Assembly: GCA_027450165.1 (NCBI GenBank)
Contig: DAIDKE010000001.1
Location: 258,373-322,372 of the forward strand
DNA: 64,000 bases
Direction of reading: 5' to 3'
Source of the DNA: Candidatus Saccharimonadota bacterium
GTDB lineage: Bacteria; Patescibacteriota; Saccharimonadia; Saccharimonadales; Saccharimonadaceae
Shown piece by piece: positions 22,780 through 32,472 of this stretch; the stretch's first letter is position 1, and each line of letters opens with the position of its first letter. Made by a program: the position numbers and the translations under genes. The notes under the pieces are model-generated. The model did no database searches. It worked only from the letters and a program-made list of their open reading frames with translations, and had not been told where the DNA came from.

Positions 22780-24366
22780 ATGGGGCAAAAACAAAAATTT
22801 ATTTTCGTAACTGGGGGTGTTCTATCGGGCGTCGGTAAGGGTATAACCGCCGCCAGTATTGGTGCCGTTTTGCAGGCCAAAGGGCTTGCCGTCTCCATTC
22901 AAAAGTGTGACCCGTATCTCAATGTAGATGCGGGCCTTTTGAATCCAAAGGAGCACGGTGAGTGTTTTGTGACGCGCGACGGGGCTGAGACCGACCTGGA
23001 CCTGGGGCATTATGAGCGCTTTTTAGATATCGAACTTGGCCGCGACAATATTACTCTTTCGGGGAAATTATTACGTCAGTTAATTGAAGATGAGCGAGCC
23101 GGTAAATTTGGCGGCCACACCGTTCAGCTAATCCCGCATTTAACCAACGCCATTCAAGATGCGATTAGTTTGGCGGCCGACGGCAGCGATATCCATATTG
23201 TAGAAATTGGCGGTACGGTGGGCGACTACGAAGGTTTAAGTTACATTGAGGCGATCCGCGAATTTTCGACTCGTGTCGGCCGCGAAAACTGCATGTATGT
23301 TCATGTTGTTTACGTGCCGTTTATTGGTACCAGCAAAGAATTTAAGACCAAACCGGCCCAAAACGCTTTGAACGATTTGCGCGGTTTCGGAATTGTGCCG
23401 GACTGTGTCGTGGTGCGCACCGACGATCCGGCGCCTGGCAATGTTGCCGCTAAAATTGCACTGTTTAGCGGTGTGCCGGAATCGGCGGTAATTTTACTGC
23501 CTAATGCCAACTCCGTCTACCAGGTGCCGCTCACGATTGCCGCCAGCGGTATTAACGAGGTGCTGGAGCGTTTTACTGGCAATCGCAAAAAGCCCAACCT
23601 ATCTAAGTGGGAAAAATTAGTCGAAAAACAGTCGCTAACACCATCTAAAAAGGTGCGAATCGGCATGGTGGCGAAGTATATGGACAACGAAGACACCTAT
23701 ATTTCGGTACTCGAAGCGCTCAAGGCGGCCGCCTGGCAAGAAGGCGCCCAGTTGGAGACGGTTTGGATTAATGCCGAGGAAGCTTGCGAAGATGACTTTA
23801 AAGCCGTCGATGGTCTGCTGGTGCCAGGCGGTTTTGGCCCGCGCGGTATCGAGGGTAAGGTTGGGGCGGCCAGCTACGCTTTGGAAAATCAAGTTCCATA
23901 CCTGGGTCTTTGCCTAGGCCTGCAGGTGGCGGTTGTTGCCGCTGCTAGGAGGGCCGGTCTAACTGATGCTAATTCGACCGAATTCGCGCCAGACGCCAAA
24001 AATAACGTAGTTTATATCATGGATGGTCAACAGGGCAAAGAGTCGACCGGTGGCACAATGCGCCTTGGCGATTACCCGGCCAAGTTAGCAAAAGGTTCCA
24101 AGGTCGCTAAATTATACGGATCAACAGAGGCGATCGAGCGTCACCGCCATCGCTACGAGGTCAATCAAAAGTTTACCGACCAGATAAAAAAGGGTGGCCT
24201 AATATTTAGCGGTACATCACCAGACGGAAAATTGGTCGAATATGTTGAGGCGACTGGTGATGGTTTCTTTGTCGCAACCCAAGCGCATCCGGAGTTTCGC
24301 TCGCGGCCGAATCGGCCACATCCGTTATTTAGCGGCTTTATTAGAGCTGCGTCCGATAGGTCATAG
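22780..24366 (+). CDS. pyrG: CTP synthase
   Basis: It converts UTP to CTP using ATP and glutamine. The N-terminal synthase domain shows FVTGGVLSGVGKGI (P-loop), CDPYLNVDAGLL, HGECFVTRDGAETDLDLGHYERF and EIGGTVGDYEG. The C-terminal class I glutamine amidotransferase has PGGFGPRG, the nucleophile region YLGLCLGLQ and a late HPEFRSRP with the catalytic His and Glu. I start at 22780 because GGAGGTG (22765-22771) is a strong SD with good spacing; an upstream in-frame ATG (22762) overlaps that SD. Length is 528 residues, normal for the family. It supplies CTP to RNA synthesis and, through RNR, dCTP. Confidence 0.97.
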   Translation: MGQKQKFIFVTGGVLSGVGKGITAASIGAVLQAKGLAVSIQKCDPYLNVDAGLLNPKEHGECFVTRDGAETDLDLGHYERFLDIELGRDNITLSGKLLRQLIEDERAGKFGGHTVQLIPHLTNAIQDAISLAADGSDIHIVEIGGTVGDYEGLSYIEAIREFSTRVGRENCMYVHVVYVPFIGTSKEFKTKPAQNALNDLRGFGIVPDCVVVRTDDPAPGNVAAKIALFSGVPESAVILLPNANSVYQVPLTIAASGINEVLERFTGNRKKPNLSKWEKLVEKQSLTPSKKVRIGMVAKYMDNEDTYISVLEALKAAAWQEGAQLETVWINAEEACEDDFKAVDGLLVPGGFGPRGIEGKVGAASYALENQVPYLGLCLGLQVAVVAAARRAGLTDANSTEFAPDAKNNVVYIMDGQQGKESTGGTMRLGDYPAKLAKGSKVAKLYGSTEAIERHRHRYEVNQKFTDQIKKGGLIFSGTSPDGKLVEYVEATGDGFFVATQAHPEFRSRPNRPHPLFSGFIRAASDRS

Positions 24367-24369
24367 TTA

Positions 24370-24398
24370 TTGACATTTTGAAGCATAAGTGATATAAA
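24370..24398 (+). promoter_or_regulatory. Promoter of the 24428 small gene
   Basis: Perfect -35 TTGACA (24370-24375), 17-bp spacer, -10 TATAAA (24393-24398). The leader is about 24 nt, AT-rich and without an SD. Confidence 0.75.
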
Positions 24399-24427
24399 TT
24401 AAGTATAAATTTAATCAAAAAACAAAT

Positions 24428-24631
24428 ATGCCAGAAGAAAATATCGAAGCCGAATCAGCTGAGCCAGAAATCTTAAACCCACAGTTTAACCTGTTTGGTG
24501 AAACTCACACCGACGATTTGCAGGTGCTGGATTATTTGCTACGCAATATCAAAGGCTTAAGTCCGGTGGCTGGTGAGCCGATTGACGGCGTGCCTGACGT
24601 TGATGACATTATCGAAGCCATGAAGTCTTAA
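24428..24631 (+). CDS. Small acidic hypothetical protein
   Basis: A 67-residue, very acidic protein with a disordered N-terminus (MPEENIEAESAEPEILNPQ) and a probable helix (DDLQVLDYLLRNIKGL). It has no transmembrane segment or cysteines. It is driven by a near-consensus promoter directly upstream, suggesting high expression. It lies between pyrG and argS. No family is recognised; the short helical segment could bind a partner protein. Confidence 0.65.
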   Translation: MPEENIEAESAEPEILNPQFNLFGETHTDDLQVLDYLLRNIKGLSPVAGEPIDGVPDVDDIIEAMKS

Positions 24632-24658
24632 TTAGTCGCTACAGCGCATCTGTTGATA

Positions 24659-24664
24659 TATAAT
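24659..24664 (+). promoter_or_regulatory. -10 box for argS, leaderless geometry
   Basis: Perfect TATAAT, 7 nt before the ATG at 24672, with no SD. Confidence 0.6.
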
Positions 24665-24671
24665 GTAATCA

Positions 24672-26363
24672 ATGGATGGAGCAACTATCGCTAAAGCTGT
24701 TAAGGATTTATTTGACGTCGAAACGACAGTTAATTTAACTGTGCCGGCGGCCGAGTTTGGTGACTATGCCACTAATATTGCTTTGCAGCTGGCCGGACGC
24801 TTAAAGCAGAACCCGCGTGAAGTAGCTGAAAAACTCGCCGAAGCTTTGCGAGCGAGCGGCGACTATAGTGAAGTATCGGTGGCCGGGCCTGGCTTTATTA
24901 ATTTGCGTGTTTCGGCACGGTCTTTGGCGCGCCAGCTTGAGGATAATTGGAACGAGCATTACGGTGAAAACAGTGACGGTGCCGGCAAGACGGTTGTTGT
25001 GGAATATCCAAGCCCAAATATGGCCAAGCCATATAGTGTTGGACATCTGCGCAGCGGTAATCAAGGCTGGGCGGCCAAACGTTTAATGGAGGCAACCGGC
25101 TGGAAGGTTATTACCGACAATCATTTAGGCGATTATGGTGCGCCTTTTGGTATTTGGGTGACTGGTTTTTTGAAGTTCTCGTCGAACGCCAAACTTAAAA
25201 AAGGCGGCGTTTATGAACTTGGACGAGTTTATATTGCAACCAGAAAAGCCCTTAAAGACGAAGCGGCTGTCGGCGGCCATGAGCTAGCCGATGAAGTTCA
25301 GAATTGGTTACTCAAACTTGAGCAGGGCGACGAAGAAGCGGCCCATTACAGCGAGATGTTTAATGAAATTTCACTAAAACATATTCATGAGGTTATGGGC
25401 CGGCTACGAATCTCGACAGAATACGAGCTGGGCGAAGCATTTTTTGCACCGCGCGGTAAGGCGGCCGTTCAAGAGCTTCTGGATAAGGGCGTGGCCAAGC
25501 AAAATGACGACGGTTCGGTGATTGTGCCGCTTGATGACTATGGTTTTGACGTGCCGCTGCTGGTTCAAAAAAGCAATGGCGCTGCACTTTATGCGACAAC
25601 CGACCTAGCGACACTTTTGTACCGCGAGCAAGAATGGCAACCAGAAAAAGTGATTTATGCGGTTGGCGCCGAACAGCAATTTTACTTTGCCCAACTTGCC
25701 GCTCTGGCTAAAAAGCTAGGTCTGAAGCTCGAGTTGGTTCATTTGTGGTTTGGCGCGATCGACCAGTTGAACGAAGACGGTACACGCGAAAAGATGAGCA
25801 GCCGCAAAGGTGTAGTGCTAATGGAAGAGTTGCTTAACGAGGCCGAAAAACGAGCCAGCGAGGTGGTGCGTGGCCGCGAAGTTTCGGACGAGGACGTCAA
25901 GCGGATCGCGCTTGGAGCAATTAAGTTCAGTGATTTTGCGGCCGATCGACGAACTAATATTTTGTTCGACTGGGACAATATCTTTGCTTTGACCGGATTT
26001 AGCGGGCCTTATGTTCAATATGCGGCCGTACGCGTGAATCGTATCTTGTCGCTTGCCGGCAAGGCGGCGGTTGAAATGAGTGATGATTATGACTATGCGC
26101 CCGAAAAAGCTCTGATAGTTAAGTTGCTTGAGTATCCAAAAATTGTTCGGCTGGCGGCGAATGAGCTAGAGCCCCACAAGATTGCTGGCTTTTTGTATGA
26201 GCTGGCGCGCGAATTAAATCGTTATTACGAAGCAACGCCAGTGGCGACTAATAATGTGACCGATTTGGAAAAACAGGCGCGGCTTGGTTTGCTGCAAAAG
26301 GTGTCTCACGTGTTTGATCACGGCTTGAGCCTGTTGGGCATTGAAGTGCCGAGCGCGATGTAG
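24672..26363 (+). CDS. argS: Arginyl-tRNA synthetase
   Basis: It charges tRNA-Arg with arginine in the cytoplasm. The 563-residue class I synthetase has the N-terminal Add-1 domain (residues about 1-95), the HIGH-type signature in SPNMAKPYSVGHLRSG, the TDNHLGDYGAPFG motif specific to ArgS, the KMSSRKG loop and the C-terminal anticodon-binding DALR domain (FDWDNIFALTGFSGPYVQYA onwards). Size and motifs are normal. It appears to be transcribed from its own leaderless-type promoter and is followed by mscL after 28 nt. Confidence 0.97.
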   Translation: MDGATIAKAVKDLFDVETTVNLTVPAAEFGDYATNIALQLAGRLKQNPREVAEKLAEALRASGDYSEVSVAGPGFINLRVSARSLARQLEDNWNEHYGENSDGAGKTVVVEYPSPNMAKPYSVGHLRSGNQGWAAKRLMEATGWKVITDNHLGDYGAPFGIWVTGFLKFSSNAKLKKGGVYELGRVYIATRKALKDEAAVGGHELADEVQNWLLKLEQGDEEAAHYSEMFNEISLKHIHEVMGRLRISTEYELGEAFFAPRGKAAVQELLDKGVAKQNDDGSVIVPLDDYGFDVPLLVQKSNGAALYATTDLATLLYREQEWQPEKVIYAVGAEQQFYFAQLAALAKKLGLKLELVHLWFGAIDQLNEDGTREKMSSRKGVVLMEELLNEAEKRASEVVRGREVSDEDVKRIALGAIKFSDFAADRRTNILFDWDNIFALTGFSGPYVQYAAVRVNRILSLAGKAAVEMSDDYDYAPEKALIVKLLEYPKIVRLAANELEPHKIAGFLYELARELNRYYEATPVATNNVTDLEKQARLGLLQKVSHVFDHGLSLLGIEVPSAM

Positions 26364-26391
26364 TTTAATGACCTTAAATAGTAAGGGAGTG

Positions 26392-26829
26392 ATGATGACC
26401 GAGAAAAAAACGACCACACCTAAACAAAATCCTAAGCGCAAAACTATCGTAAAAGAAGTGATTGTTATGCCGGCGGTGGCCGTGGCGGGCAAAGAAGCCA
26501 AAGGTTTCATTGGTTTTGTGCGCGAGCAGGGTGTGGTTGGCCTGGCGGTTGGTCTAGCGATTGGTACGGCGGCCGGGGCGGCGGTCAAACAAATCGTCAC
26601 GGGTTTTATTAATCCGATTGTCGGTTTTTTGATCGGCGGAATTGATTTGGCAGCGCTGCAATGGGTGATTGTCAAGCCGGGCCCAAGCAGTAAGACTGGT
26701 TTGATCATCGGCTGGGGCGCGATTTTATCGGCGATTATTACACTACTGGCTACGGCTCTGGTGATTTATTGGTTGGTGCATGTCATGCGTCTAGATCGGT
26801 TAGATAAAAAGAAAGAAGAGGATAGCTAA
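26392..26829 (+). CDS. mscL: Large-conductance mechanosensitive channel MscL
   Basis: This is an emergency osmotic release valve in the cytoplasmic membrane, acting as a homopentamer. After an unusually long basic N-terminal extension of about 35 residues (TTPKQNPKRKTIVKEV) it shows the MscL pore helix GFVREQGVVGLAVGLAIGTA with the glycine-rich packing face, a periplasmic loop, and the second helix WGAILSAIITLLATALVIYW, ending in a charged cytoplasmic tail (DRLDKKKEEDS). SD AAGGGAG lies before tandem ATGs at 26392 and 26395. The stop codon abuts the orn start with no gap. Confidence 0.85.
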   Translation: MMTEKKTTTPKQNPKRKTIVKEVIVMPAVAVAGKEAKGFIGFVREQGVVGLAVGLAIGTAAGAAVKQIVTGFINPIVGFLIGGIDLAALQWVIVKPGPSSKTGLIIGWGAILSAIITLLATALVIYWLVHVMRLDRLDKKKEEDS

Positions 26830-27396
26830 ATGGCTATGGATAAAAAAATGGCAAATGCCAAGGTCGATCGAGTGTTGTGGATTGACCTAGAAATGACCGG
26901 TCTTGACCCGGATAAAGATCCAATCCTAGAAGTAGCTGCGATTGTAACTGATTGGGATTTTAATGAAATTGCCACCTACGAGGGCATTATACGCAGCGAC
27001 GACATGACGCTGCAGGATCGAATTACGCAAAATGCTGTATTTTGGGACAAAAATCCAGAGTCGCGCGATAACCTATTGAAACAAAACGCCGACGGTAAGG
27101 ATGTTTTGATTGTCGAAGATGAATTGATTGAGTTTATTGATCGCAACTTCACGCCAGGTTTGCCGGTTTTGCTAGCCGGTAACTCGATTCATATGGACCG
27201 GCGTTTTATTACTACTCAATGGCCAAGGCTAGATGCTCGCTTGAACTACCGCATGCTCGACGTGAGTGCCTGGAAGGTTGTTTTTGAAAACAAATACAAC
27301 CAGCATTTTATGAAGCCAGAAGACCACCGGGCCTTGGCCGATATTCGTGGTAGCATCGACGAACTGAAATATTACTTGGCTAAGGTTTCAATCTAG
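26830..27396 (+). CDS. orn: Oligoribonuclease
   Basis: A DEDD-type 3'-5' exonuclease that degrades 2-5-nt RNA fragments left by other nucleases, here probably RNase J and PNPase, also encoded in this window. Exo I is WIDLEMTGLDPDKDPILEVA (Asp, Glu), Exo II is GNSIHMDRRFI, and Exo III is HRALADIRGSIDELKYY (His, Asp). The length of 188 residues is normal. It starts immediately after the mscL stop codon, so translation is probably coupled. Confidence 0.96.
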   Translation: MAMDKKMANAKVDRVLWIDLEMTGLDPDKDPILEVAAIVTDWDFNEIATYEGIIRSDDMTLQDRITQNAVFWDKNPESRDNLLKQNADGKDVLIVEDELIEFIDRNFTPGLPVLLAGNSIHMDRRFITTQWPRLDARLNYRMLDVSAWKVVFENKYNQHFMKPEDHRALADIRGSIDELKYYLAKVSI

Positions 27397-27407
27397 ACGG
27401 AGCCAGC

Positions 27408-28637
27408 ATGGAAGTCCGCACGCCTCCGCACAAACGACATATTGTCAAATGGCTGGTGGCGATCTTGTTGGTTTTATTGCTGGTTGCTTTAGGTTGGTTT
27501 GTCTGGGAGTTTCCGCATGGCACAAAACTTAGTCCGGCTAAAGATGTAAAAACGACCAAAACCGTAAAGCCGGCGACTGTTTCGATGATTACGTCGAACG
27601 ATTTGTTTACCGGCAATTCGTTTTGGGGACGTTATATCAATGACTGGTCGATGGCTAGCTCACTAAAAACCGCCTATCCATTTTCGCGTTTGAATGAATT
27701 TCAGCGCCAAAACTATGATGCTTGGGTGACTGGTCTGGAGTGCCCGACCGTGCCGGGGGTTAATATTTCGTCGGCCGAGATGGACGCTACGCTAAGTTTT
27801 AACTGCTCGCCGGACTATCTGCCGGAGTTTGCCAAATGGTTTAATATTGTCACGCTGGCCAATAACCACACCGACAACCAAGGTGTCGATGGTTTTGCTA
27901 CCACGCAATCGGAATTAACCAAAAACAACATTCAGTATTTTGGCCACTACGATCCGTATCAGCTGAGCGACATTTGCGAGGTCATTGCTTTGCCGGTAAC
28001 GGTCACAAGAAGCGACAAATCAACCAGTAAAGGCCAGCTGCCGGTGGCGATGTGCGGCTATCATGGGGTCTTTAAAATTCCGCCTGAGTCATCGCTAGCT
28101 CTCATGGAGCAATACGCCAAATACATGCCAGTGTTTGCATTGCCGCACATGGGTGTCGAATATCAACCGGCGCCCGATCAGCTGAAGCAGGCGACTTACG
28201 AATCGATGATTGATCATGGTGCCGATGTGGTGCTGGGTGACCATCCGCACTGGGTGCAAAATACCGAGGCCTACAAAGGCCACCTGATTGTTTATTCAAT
28301 GGGTAATTTCATGTTTGATCAACAAGATACGGCCGAAGTTACGCGATCGGCGGCTATCAACGTACAGCTTAGCATTGATGCCAAAAACGACTCCCAGCTT
28401 GATAAGTGGTTGGCAATTGGCGCAACCTGCGGTGGTTATCACGATGACTGCTTGGCGCAAATCGAAAAAGCTGGCCTGACTAAGCTGCCGGTTACTTATA
28501 AGTTCGGGGTTGTTGGTACCAATGATGCCGATAAAATCACTAAACCGGCAACGGCCGAACAAACGGCTTCGATCATGCAGCGATTAAATTGGTCAAACAC
28601 GATGAGTAAGCTGGACGCGCCGTATTCTAGTCTGTAA
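27408..28637 (+). CDS. CapA/PgsA-family metallophosphatase-like membrane protein
   Basis: The 409-residue protein has a single N-terminal membrane anchor (about residues 14-34, VKWLVAILLVLLLVALGWFVW) and an extracytoplasmic domain of the bacterial capsule synthesis CapA family (calcineurin-like fold). Recognisable motifs are VTGLECPTVPG, TLANNHTDNQGVDGF, FALPHMGVEYQPAP, GDHPHWVQNTE and VYSMGNFMFDQQ. CapA proteins take part in poly-gamma-glutamate or capsule formation, or have phosphatase-like roles on the cell surface. No pgsB or pgsC partners are visible here. It is 11 nt after orn. Confidence 0.88.
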   Translation: MEVRTPPHKRHIVKWLVAILLVLLLVALGWFVWEFPHGTKLSPAKDVKTTKTVKPATVSMITSNDLFTGNSFWGRYINDWSMASSLKTAYPFSRLNEFQRQNYDAWVTGLECPTVPGVNISSAEMDATLSFNCSPDYLPEFAKWFNIVTLANNHTDNQGVDGFATTQSELTKNNIQYFGHYDPYQLSDICEVIALPVTVTRSDKSTSKGQLPVAMCGYHGVFKIPPESSLALMEQYAKYMPVFALPHMGVEYQPAPDQLKQATYESMIDHGADVVLGDHPHWVQNTEAYKGHLIVYSMGNFMFDQQDTAEVTRSAAINVQLSIDAKNDSQLDKWLAIGATCGGYHDDCLAQIEKAGLTKLPVTYKFGVVGTNDADKITKPATAEQTASIMQRLNWSNTMSKLDAPYSSL

Positions 28638-28640
28638 ACT
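28635..28640 (+). promoter_or_regulatory. -10 box (TAAACT) for the MmcQ-like gene, leaderless geometry
   Basis: TG-TAAACT with exactly 6 nt to the ATG at 28647. The same hexamer and spacing are found before polA and the 33044 gene. Confidence 0.5.
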
Positions 28641-28646
28641 AAAAGC

Positions 28647-28994
28647 ATGTTAACGCATAAACAAATCGAAGAATATCTACTCAGTTTTCCGAATGTCCGT
28701 CTGGATTATCCATTTGGCGAGGGTACCAGTGTCTACAAAATTGGCCACAAAGACGTTGATGAAGGTAAAATGTTTGCTCTGATTGCCGACGGCAGTAAGC
28801 CAGTGCGACTCAGTTTAAAGACCGACCCGCTGCTCAGTAAAAATTTACAAGAAAAATATGAATCAGTTATGCCGGGCTATCACTTGAATAAAAAGCACTG
28901 GATTACGGTTCTTTGCAGTGGTCAGCTGGCGGACGACGAAATTAAAGACTTGATTCGTCTAAGCTACAATTTAGTGTCTGGCGTTAGTAGCTAG
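28647..28994 (+). CDS. MmcQ/YjbR (DUF419) family protein
   Basis: A 115-residue soluble protein with the MmcQ/YjbR double-wing fold: the start MLTHKQIEEYLLSFPNVRLD, YPFGEGTSVYKIG, KMFALIADGSKPVRLSLKTD and the conserved PGYHLNKKHWITV near the C-terminus. The fold is DNA-binding-like, but the biochemical function is not established in the family. Length is typical. It is convergent with the next gene and overlaps it by 11 bp. Confidence 0.92.
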   Translation: MLTHKQIEEYLLSFPNVRLDYPFGEGTSVYKIGHKDVDEGKMFALIADGSKPVRLSLKTDPLLSKNLQEKYESVMPGYHLNKKHWITVLCSGQLADDEIKDLIRLSYNLVSGVSS

Positions 28995-29601
28995 ACGTTT
29001 CGTGATAGTTTGCGAAAGCGTCGCGGGCTAGCTTGAGATTGTTGTAGGTATCGCTCAGAAACTTTTTTAGCACCTTGTCGCCGCTTGATTGGTAGATCTT
29101 CTGCATCAAACTTAGTGAGATCGAGAGCTGGTAATTCATTTGTGTGGCGTATGTCCGGTCAAAAACGGCATTTAAGCGAGCGTCTTCGAGCGCCGCACTA
29201 ATAGCGTCGGCATTAGTTTTTTCTTGTTTGGCCTGAGAACCGGTTAGCTGCTTGGTGTTGATACTGTAGCCAACTAACAGTTTAGACAGACTGGTATTAG
29301 CTTGCTCCAGGTTCAGATTAAGCGAGCTATTTGTAGCAGACAGCGAGCTGCTTTTAATGTTTGGCTGAGCATTGGTAACGATGGTTGCCGTGTATTGCAG
29401 TCGGGCGGCCAGTTGTTCAAGCGGCGCGCGGCGACTGGCGGCGATTGAGTTAGCGACTATCGAGGCGATCACAACAAGCACAAAGGCAGCTACTCCAACC
29501 AAAATCCACAGGCGTGGGCCGCCCAGTTTGACGCTGAGACGTTTTTGCGGCGTCGGAGCGATCTGATTTAGATAATCAATCGGTGTTTGATTTGGTTGCA
29601 T
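28984..29601 (-). CDS. Hypothetical single-pass membrane protein with helical extracytoplasmic domain
   Basis: 205 residues from the ATG at 29601. A short cytoplasmic N-terminus (TPIDYLNQIAPTPQKRL) precedes one transmembrane helix (about residues 28-52, LWILVGVAAFVLVVIASIVAN). The rest is a long, probably coiled-coil helical domain (RAPLEQLAARLQYTATIV, NSSLNLNLEQANTSLSKLL, ADAISAALEDARLNAVFD). I recognise no family. The frame extends upstream to 29631, but the 29601 start gives the more typical short tail before the anchor. Confidence 0.7.
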   Translation of the reverse strand: MQPNQTPIDYLNQIAPTPQKRLSVKLGGPRLWILVGVAAFVLVVIASIVANSIAASRRAPLEQLAARLQYTATIVTNAQPNIKSSSLSATNSSLNLNLEQANTSLSKLLVGYSINTKQLTGSQAKQEKTNADAISAALEDARLNAVFDRTYATQMNYQLSISLSLMQKIYQSSGDKVLKKFLSDTYNNLKLARDAFANYHETSSY

Positions 29602-29679
29602 AACTATCGTTAATTTAAACATAACCACCACAAAATAAAAAGTGACCGCTTGTGCTTTGGTGTCTGCCGACTACAGATA

Positions 29680-29685
29680 TATAAT
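29680..29685 (+). promoter_or_regulatory. -10 box for dnaG, leaderless geometry
   Basis: Perfect TATAAT, 6 nt before the ATG at 29692. A weak -35 TTGGTG (29657-29662) lies 17 bp upstream. Confidence 0.65.
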
Positions 29686-29691
29686 GAAGCT

Positions 29692-31431
29692 ATGCAGGAT
29701 GCCAAAGAGGAGGTTCGTTCGCGGCTGAACATTGAGGACGTTATTGGTGAATACGTCCAGTTAAAGCGTGCCGGGCGAAACTTCAAAGGACTTAGTCCGT
29801 TTAGCGGTGAAAAAACGCCTAGTTTTTACGTTAGTCCTGATAAAAATATTTGGCACGACTTTTCATCAAACAAGGGTGGAGACGTCTTTAGCTTTGTCAT
29901 GGAAGTTGAAGGGATTGATTTTCGCCAGGCGCTGGAGCTTTTGGCGCGCAAGGCTGGCGTTGATTTAAGTGTCTATGATACGGCCGGCTCGCAAAGAGTA
30001 GCGCAATTAAAAAAGCGTCTACACGAGGCGCATCGTTTGGCGGCTCAATATTATCAGCAAAGCCTGGTTCAAAATCAGCGGGCGTTGGAATATGTTTTTA
30101 AAAAACGAGCTCTTAGTAAAGAAATTGTCCAAACTTTTGGTATTGGTTATGCGCCAGACCGCGGCGATGCGCTGGTGCAGTTTTTGACAAAAAAAGGTTT
30201 TAATAAACAAGAGCTGCGCCAGGCGGGGCTGGTCAATCGATACGACAGCGATTTATTCCGTGGCCGTATGATGATTCCGCTCAGCGACCCGACCGGGCAG
30301 GTGATTGGTTTTACTGGTCGAATTGTCAGCGACGACCCGAACGCGCCTAAGTATTTAAACACGCCACAGACGCTGCTTTATGACAAAGGCCGGCACGTCT
30401 TTGGCCTGGCTCAAGCCAAAGAGGCGATTCGGCAACAAGATTATAGCGTAGTGGTTGAGGGTAATTTGGATGTCGTCAGTAGCCACCAAGCCGGTATTAC
30501 CGGAGTTGTGGCGACCGCCGGCACGGCCTTAACCGAACACCATTTAAAGGCGCTTGGACGGCTAAGCAACAATATTCGTTTTGCGTTTGACGGCGACCGG
30601 GCTGGCATAGCCGCCACTGAACGCGCCATCCCGATGGCTCAAGAAGTTGGTGTCGACGTGATGGTTATTAGCTTACCCGAAGGTTCAAAAGATCCCGATG
30701 AACTGATTAAAAAAGATCCCGGTTTGTGGCAAAAGGCAATTGACGACGCCGAACCGGTGGTTGATTGGATTTTGCGTCAATATTCAAAACGTGAAGACCT
30801 CAGCACAGCAACTGGCAAGCGGCGCTATTCTACGGCCGCAATGAACGTGATTCGCTCGCTGAAAGACCCGGTCGAGCAGGACCATTATTTGCAGCTGATC
30901 GGTAGCCAAACCGGTTCTTCGCAGGGCGCCCTGAAAGATAAGCTAGCTGGCACTGCCGTCTCAGAAGCGCCGAAACTTAAGCCGATCGTCGCACCGACGG
31001 ATACGGAACTGGTTATCGATAATTATATCTACCAAGACAACCTGTTGGCAGCATTGTTAGTCGATCCTGCTACGCACGATTTGCTGGCTGGTATTAACGC
31101 CGAAATGTTTAGTAACGAAGCTCGCCGGGCGGTGGTTGATTACGTCCTAGCGAACCAGGGTAGCCCGGTCTTGGATACACCGGCCGACTTGCAAAAATTC
31201 GACACCTATGTAAAAATATTATTATTGAAAGCCGACACGCGTTTTGCCGATTGGAGCGACCAAGATCGCTACCTGGAAACGGCACGCTTAGTCCGCCAAG
31301 TTATAACCGAACACCGTCAAAAACAAAAAAACGAGTTAAACCGTGATTTGCGTGCCGCCGAAGAGATTGGCGACGAGGCAAAAGCGTCTGAAATTCGTGC
31401 TAAGCTCAACAAACTTATAAAGGAGACCTAG
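29692..31431 (+). CDS. dnaG: DNA primase DnaG with a degenerate, ligand-less zinc finger
   Basis: It makes RNA primers at the replication fork. The 579-residue protein keeps the CHC2-type N-terminal fold outline ([18 protein letters not shown]...GEKTPSFYV...GGDVFSFVM), but all four zinc ligands are replaced: Ser35, Ser38, Asp56 and Ser59 in place of Cys, His, Cys and Cys. The RNA polymerase core is intact ([29 protein letters not shown]), as is the TOPRIM domain ([25 protein letters not shown]). A C-terminal helicase-binding-like helical domain follows. I start at 29692, not the upstream TTG. rpoD follows after 4 nt, as in the classic macromolecular synthesis operon. Confidence 0.95.
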   Translation: MQDAKEEVRSRLNIEDVIGEYVQLKRAGRNFKGLSPFSGEKTPSFYVSPDKNIWHDFSSNKGGDVFSFVMEVEGIDFRQALELLARKAGVDLSVYDTAGSQRVAQLKKRLHEAHRLAAQYYQQSLVQNQRALEYVFKKRALSKEIVQTFGIGYAPDRGDALVQFLTKKGFNKQELRQAGLVNRYDSDLFRGRMMIPLSDPTGQVIGFTGRIVSDDPNAPKYLNTPQTLLYDKGRHVFGLAQAKEAIRQQDYSVVVEGNLDVVSSHQAGITGVVATAGTALTEHHLKALGRLSNNIRFAFDGDRAGIAATERAIPMAQEVGVDVMVISLPEGSKDPDELIKKDPGLWQKAIDDAEPVVDWILRQYSKREDLSTATGKRRYSTAAMNVIRSLKDPVEQDHYLQLIGSQTGSSQGALKDKLAGTAVSEAPKLKPIVAPTDTELVIDNYIYQDNLLAALLVDPATHDLLAGINAEMFSNEARRAVVDYVLANQGSPVLDTPADLQKFDTYVKILLLKADTRFADWSDQDRYLETARLVRQVITEHRQKQKNELNRDLRAAEEIGDEAKASEIRAKLNKLIKET

Positions 31432-31435
31432 TATC

Positions 31436-32446
31436 GTGGCAGATGATAACGATCAAGTATTGGACGAAGAAGTAACTAATAGTGTTGCCGACGACGCCGA
31501 CCTAACGGTGGCGCCGCTGGGTGATATTGATGAACCGGATCTTGAGGATCTAGAAGAAGAACTTGGCGACGACGAGGATTTGTTAAGCCAGGAACAATAT
31601 TTTGATGACGCCAGCGACGACAGCGTGCGGCTTTATCTGCGTGAAATTGGTAAGATTCCACTTTTGACGCCGGAAGAAGAGTTGGCGCTAGCTCAGCGCG
31701 TAGTTGCCGGCGATAAAAAAGCCAAAGACAAAATGGCTGAGGCTAACATGCGTCTGGTGGTGTCAATCGCCAAGCGTTACAGTGGCCGCGGTTTGGACTT
31801 TTTGGACTTGATTCAAGAGGGTAATACCGGTTTGTTGCGCGCAGTCGAGAAGTTCGACCCAGACAAGGGCTTTAAGTTTTCGACCTACGCGACGTGGTGG
31901 ATTCGTCAGGCGATTACTCGCGCCATCGCCGACCAAGCGCGCACGATTCGTATTCCGGTGCATATGGTTGAGACAATCAACAAATTGCTGCGTACCCAGC
32001 GACGCATGACGCAGGAGCTTAACCGCGAGCCAACCATTGAAGAGCTGGCCAAAGAACTCGAAATGGAACCGGACAAGGTTGAATACGTCATGAAGATCAA
32101 GCAAGATATTACTTCGCTTGATGCTGGTGTCGGCCGCGATAATGATGAAGATGATTCATTGCTGCGCGACTTTATTGAAGACGAAGACAGCGTGACACCG
32201 GAAGAATCGGCCGCTTCGCAGCTACTAAAAGAGCAGGTTAATTCGGTGCTATCAACACTTTCGGACCGCGAGCAAAAGATTATCAAGATGCGTTTTGGTC
32301 TAGAAAACGGCAAGAGTCATACGCTTGAAGAAGTTGGCCAGGAGTTTGCTGTTACTCGAGAGCGTATTCGCCAAATTGAAGCTAAGGCTTTAGCGAAGCT
32401 ACGCAAGCACAAAGACGCTAAGAAGCTGCACGAATACTTGAATTAA
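31436..32446 (+). CDS. rpoD: Primary sigma factor RpoD (sigma-70)
   Basis: This is the main promoter-recognition subunit of RNA polymerase. From a GTG start it has 336 residues: an acidic N-terminal tail (about 1-60) instead of a full region 1.1, then region 1.2 ([22 protein letters not shown]), region 2 with the -10-binding signature [23 protein letters not shown] and [10 protein letters not shown], region 3 with [14 protein letters not shown], and region 4 with the HTH that reads -35 ([22 protein letters not shown]). It matches TATAAT-type -10 boxes seen across the window. It is co-transcribed with dnaG. Confidence 0.97.
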   Translation: MADDNDQVLDEEVTNSVADDADLTVAPLGDIDEPDLEDLEEELGDDEDLLSQEQYFDDASDDSVRLYLREIGKIPLLTPEEELALAQRVVAGDKKAKDKMAEANMRLVVSIAKRYSGRGLDFLDLIQEGNTGLLRAVEKFDPDKGFKFSTYATWWIRQAITRAIADQARTIRIPVHMVETINKLLRTQRRMTQELNREPTIEELAKELEMEPDKVEYVMKIKQDITSLDAGVGRDNDEDDSLLRDFIEDEDSVTPEESAASQLLKEQVNSVLSTLSDREQKIIKMRFGLENGKSHTLEEVGQEFAVTRERIRQIEAKALAKLRKHKDAKKLHEYLN

Positions 32447-32472
32447 CGAAACAGCCTTCTCAGGCTGCTTCG
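32447..32472. terminator. Hairpin at the end of rpoD
   Basis: CGAA-ACAGCCT, loop tctc, AGGCTG-CTTCG. No strong U-tract. It overlaps the stop codon of the convergent kinase gene (32460). Confidence 0.5.
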
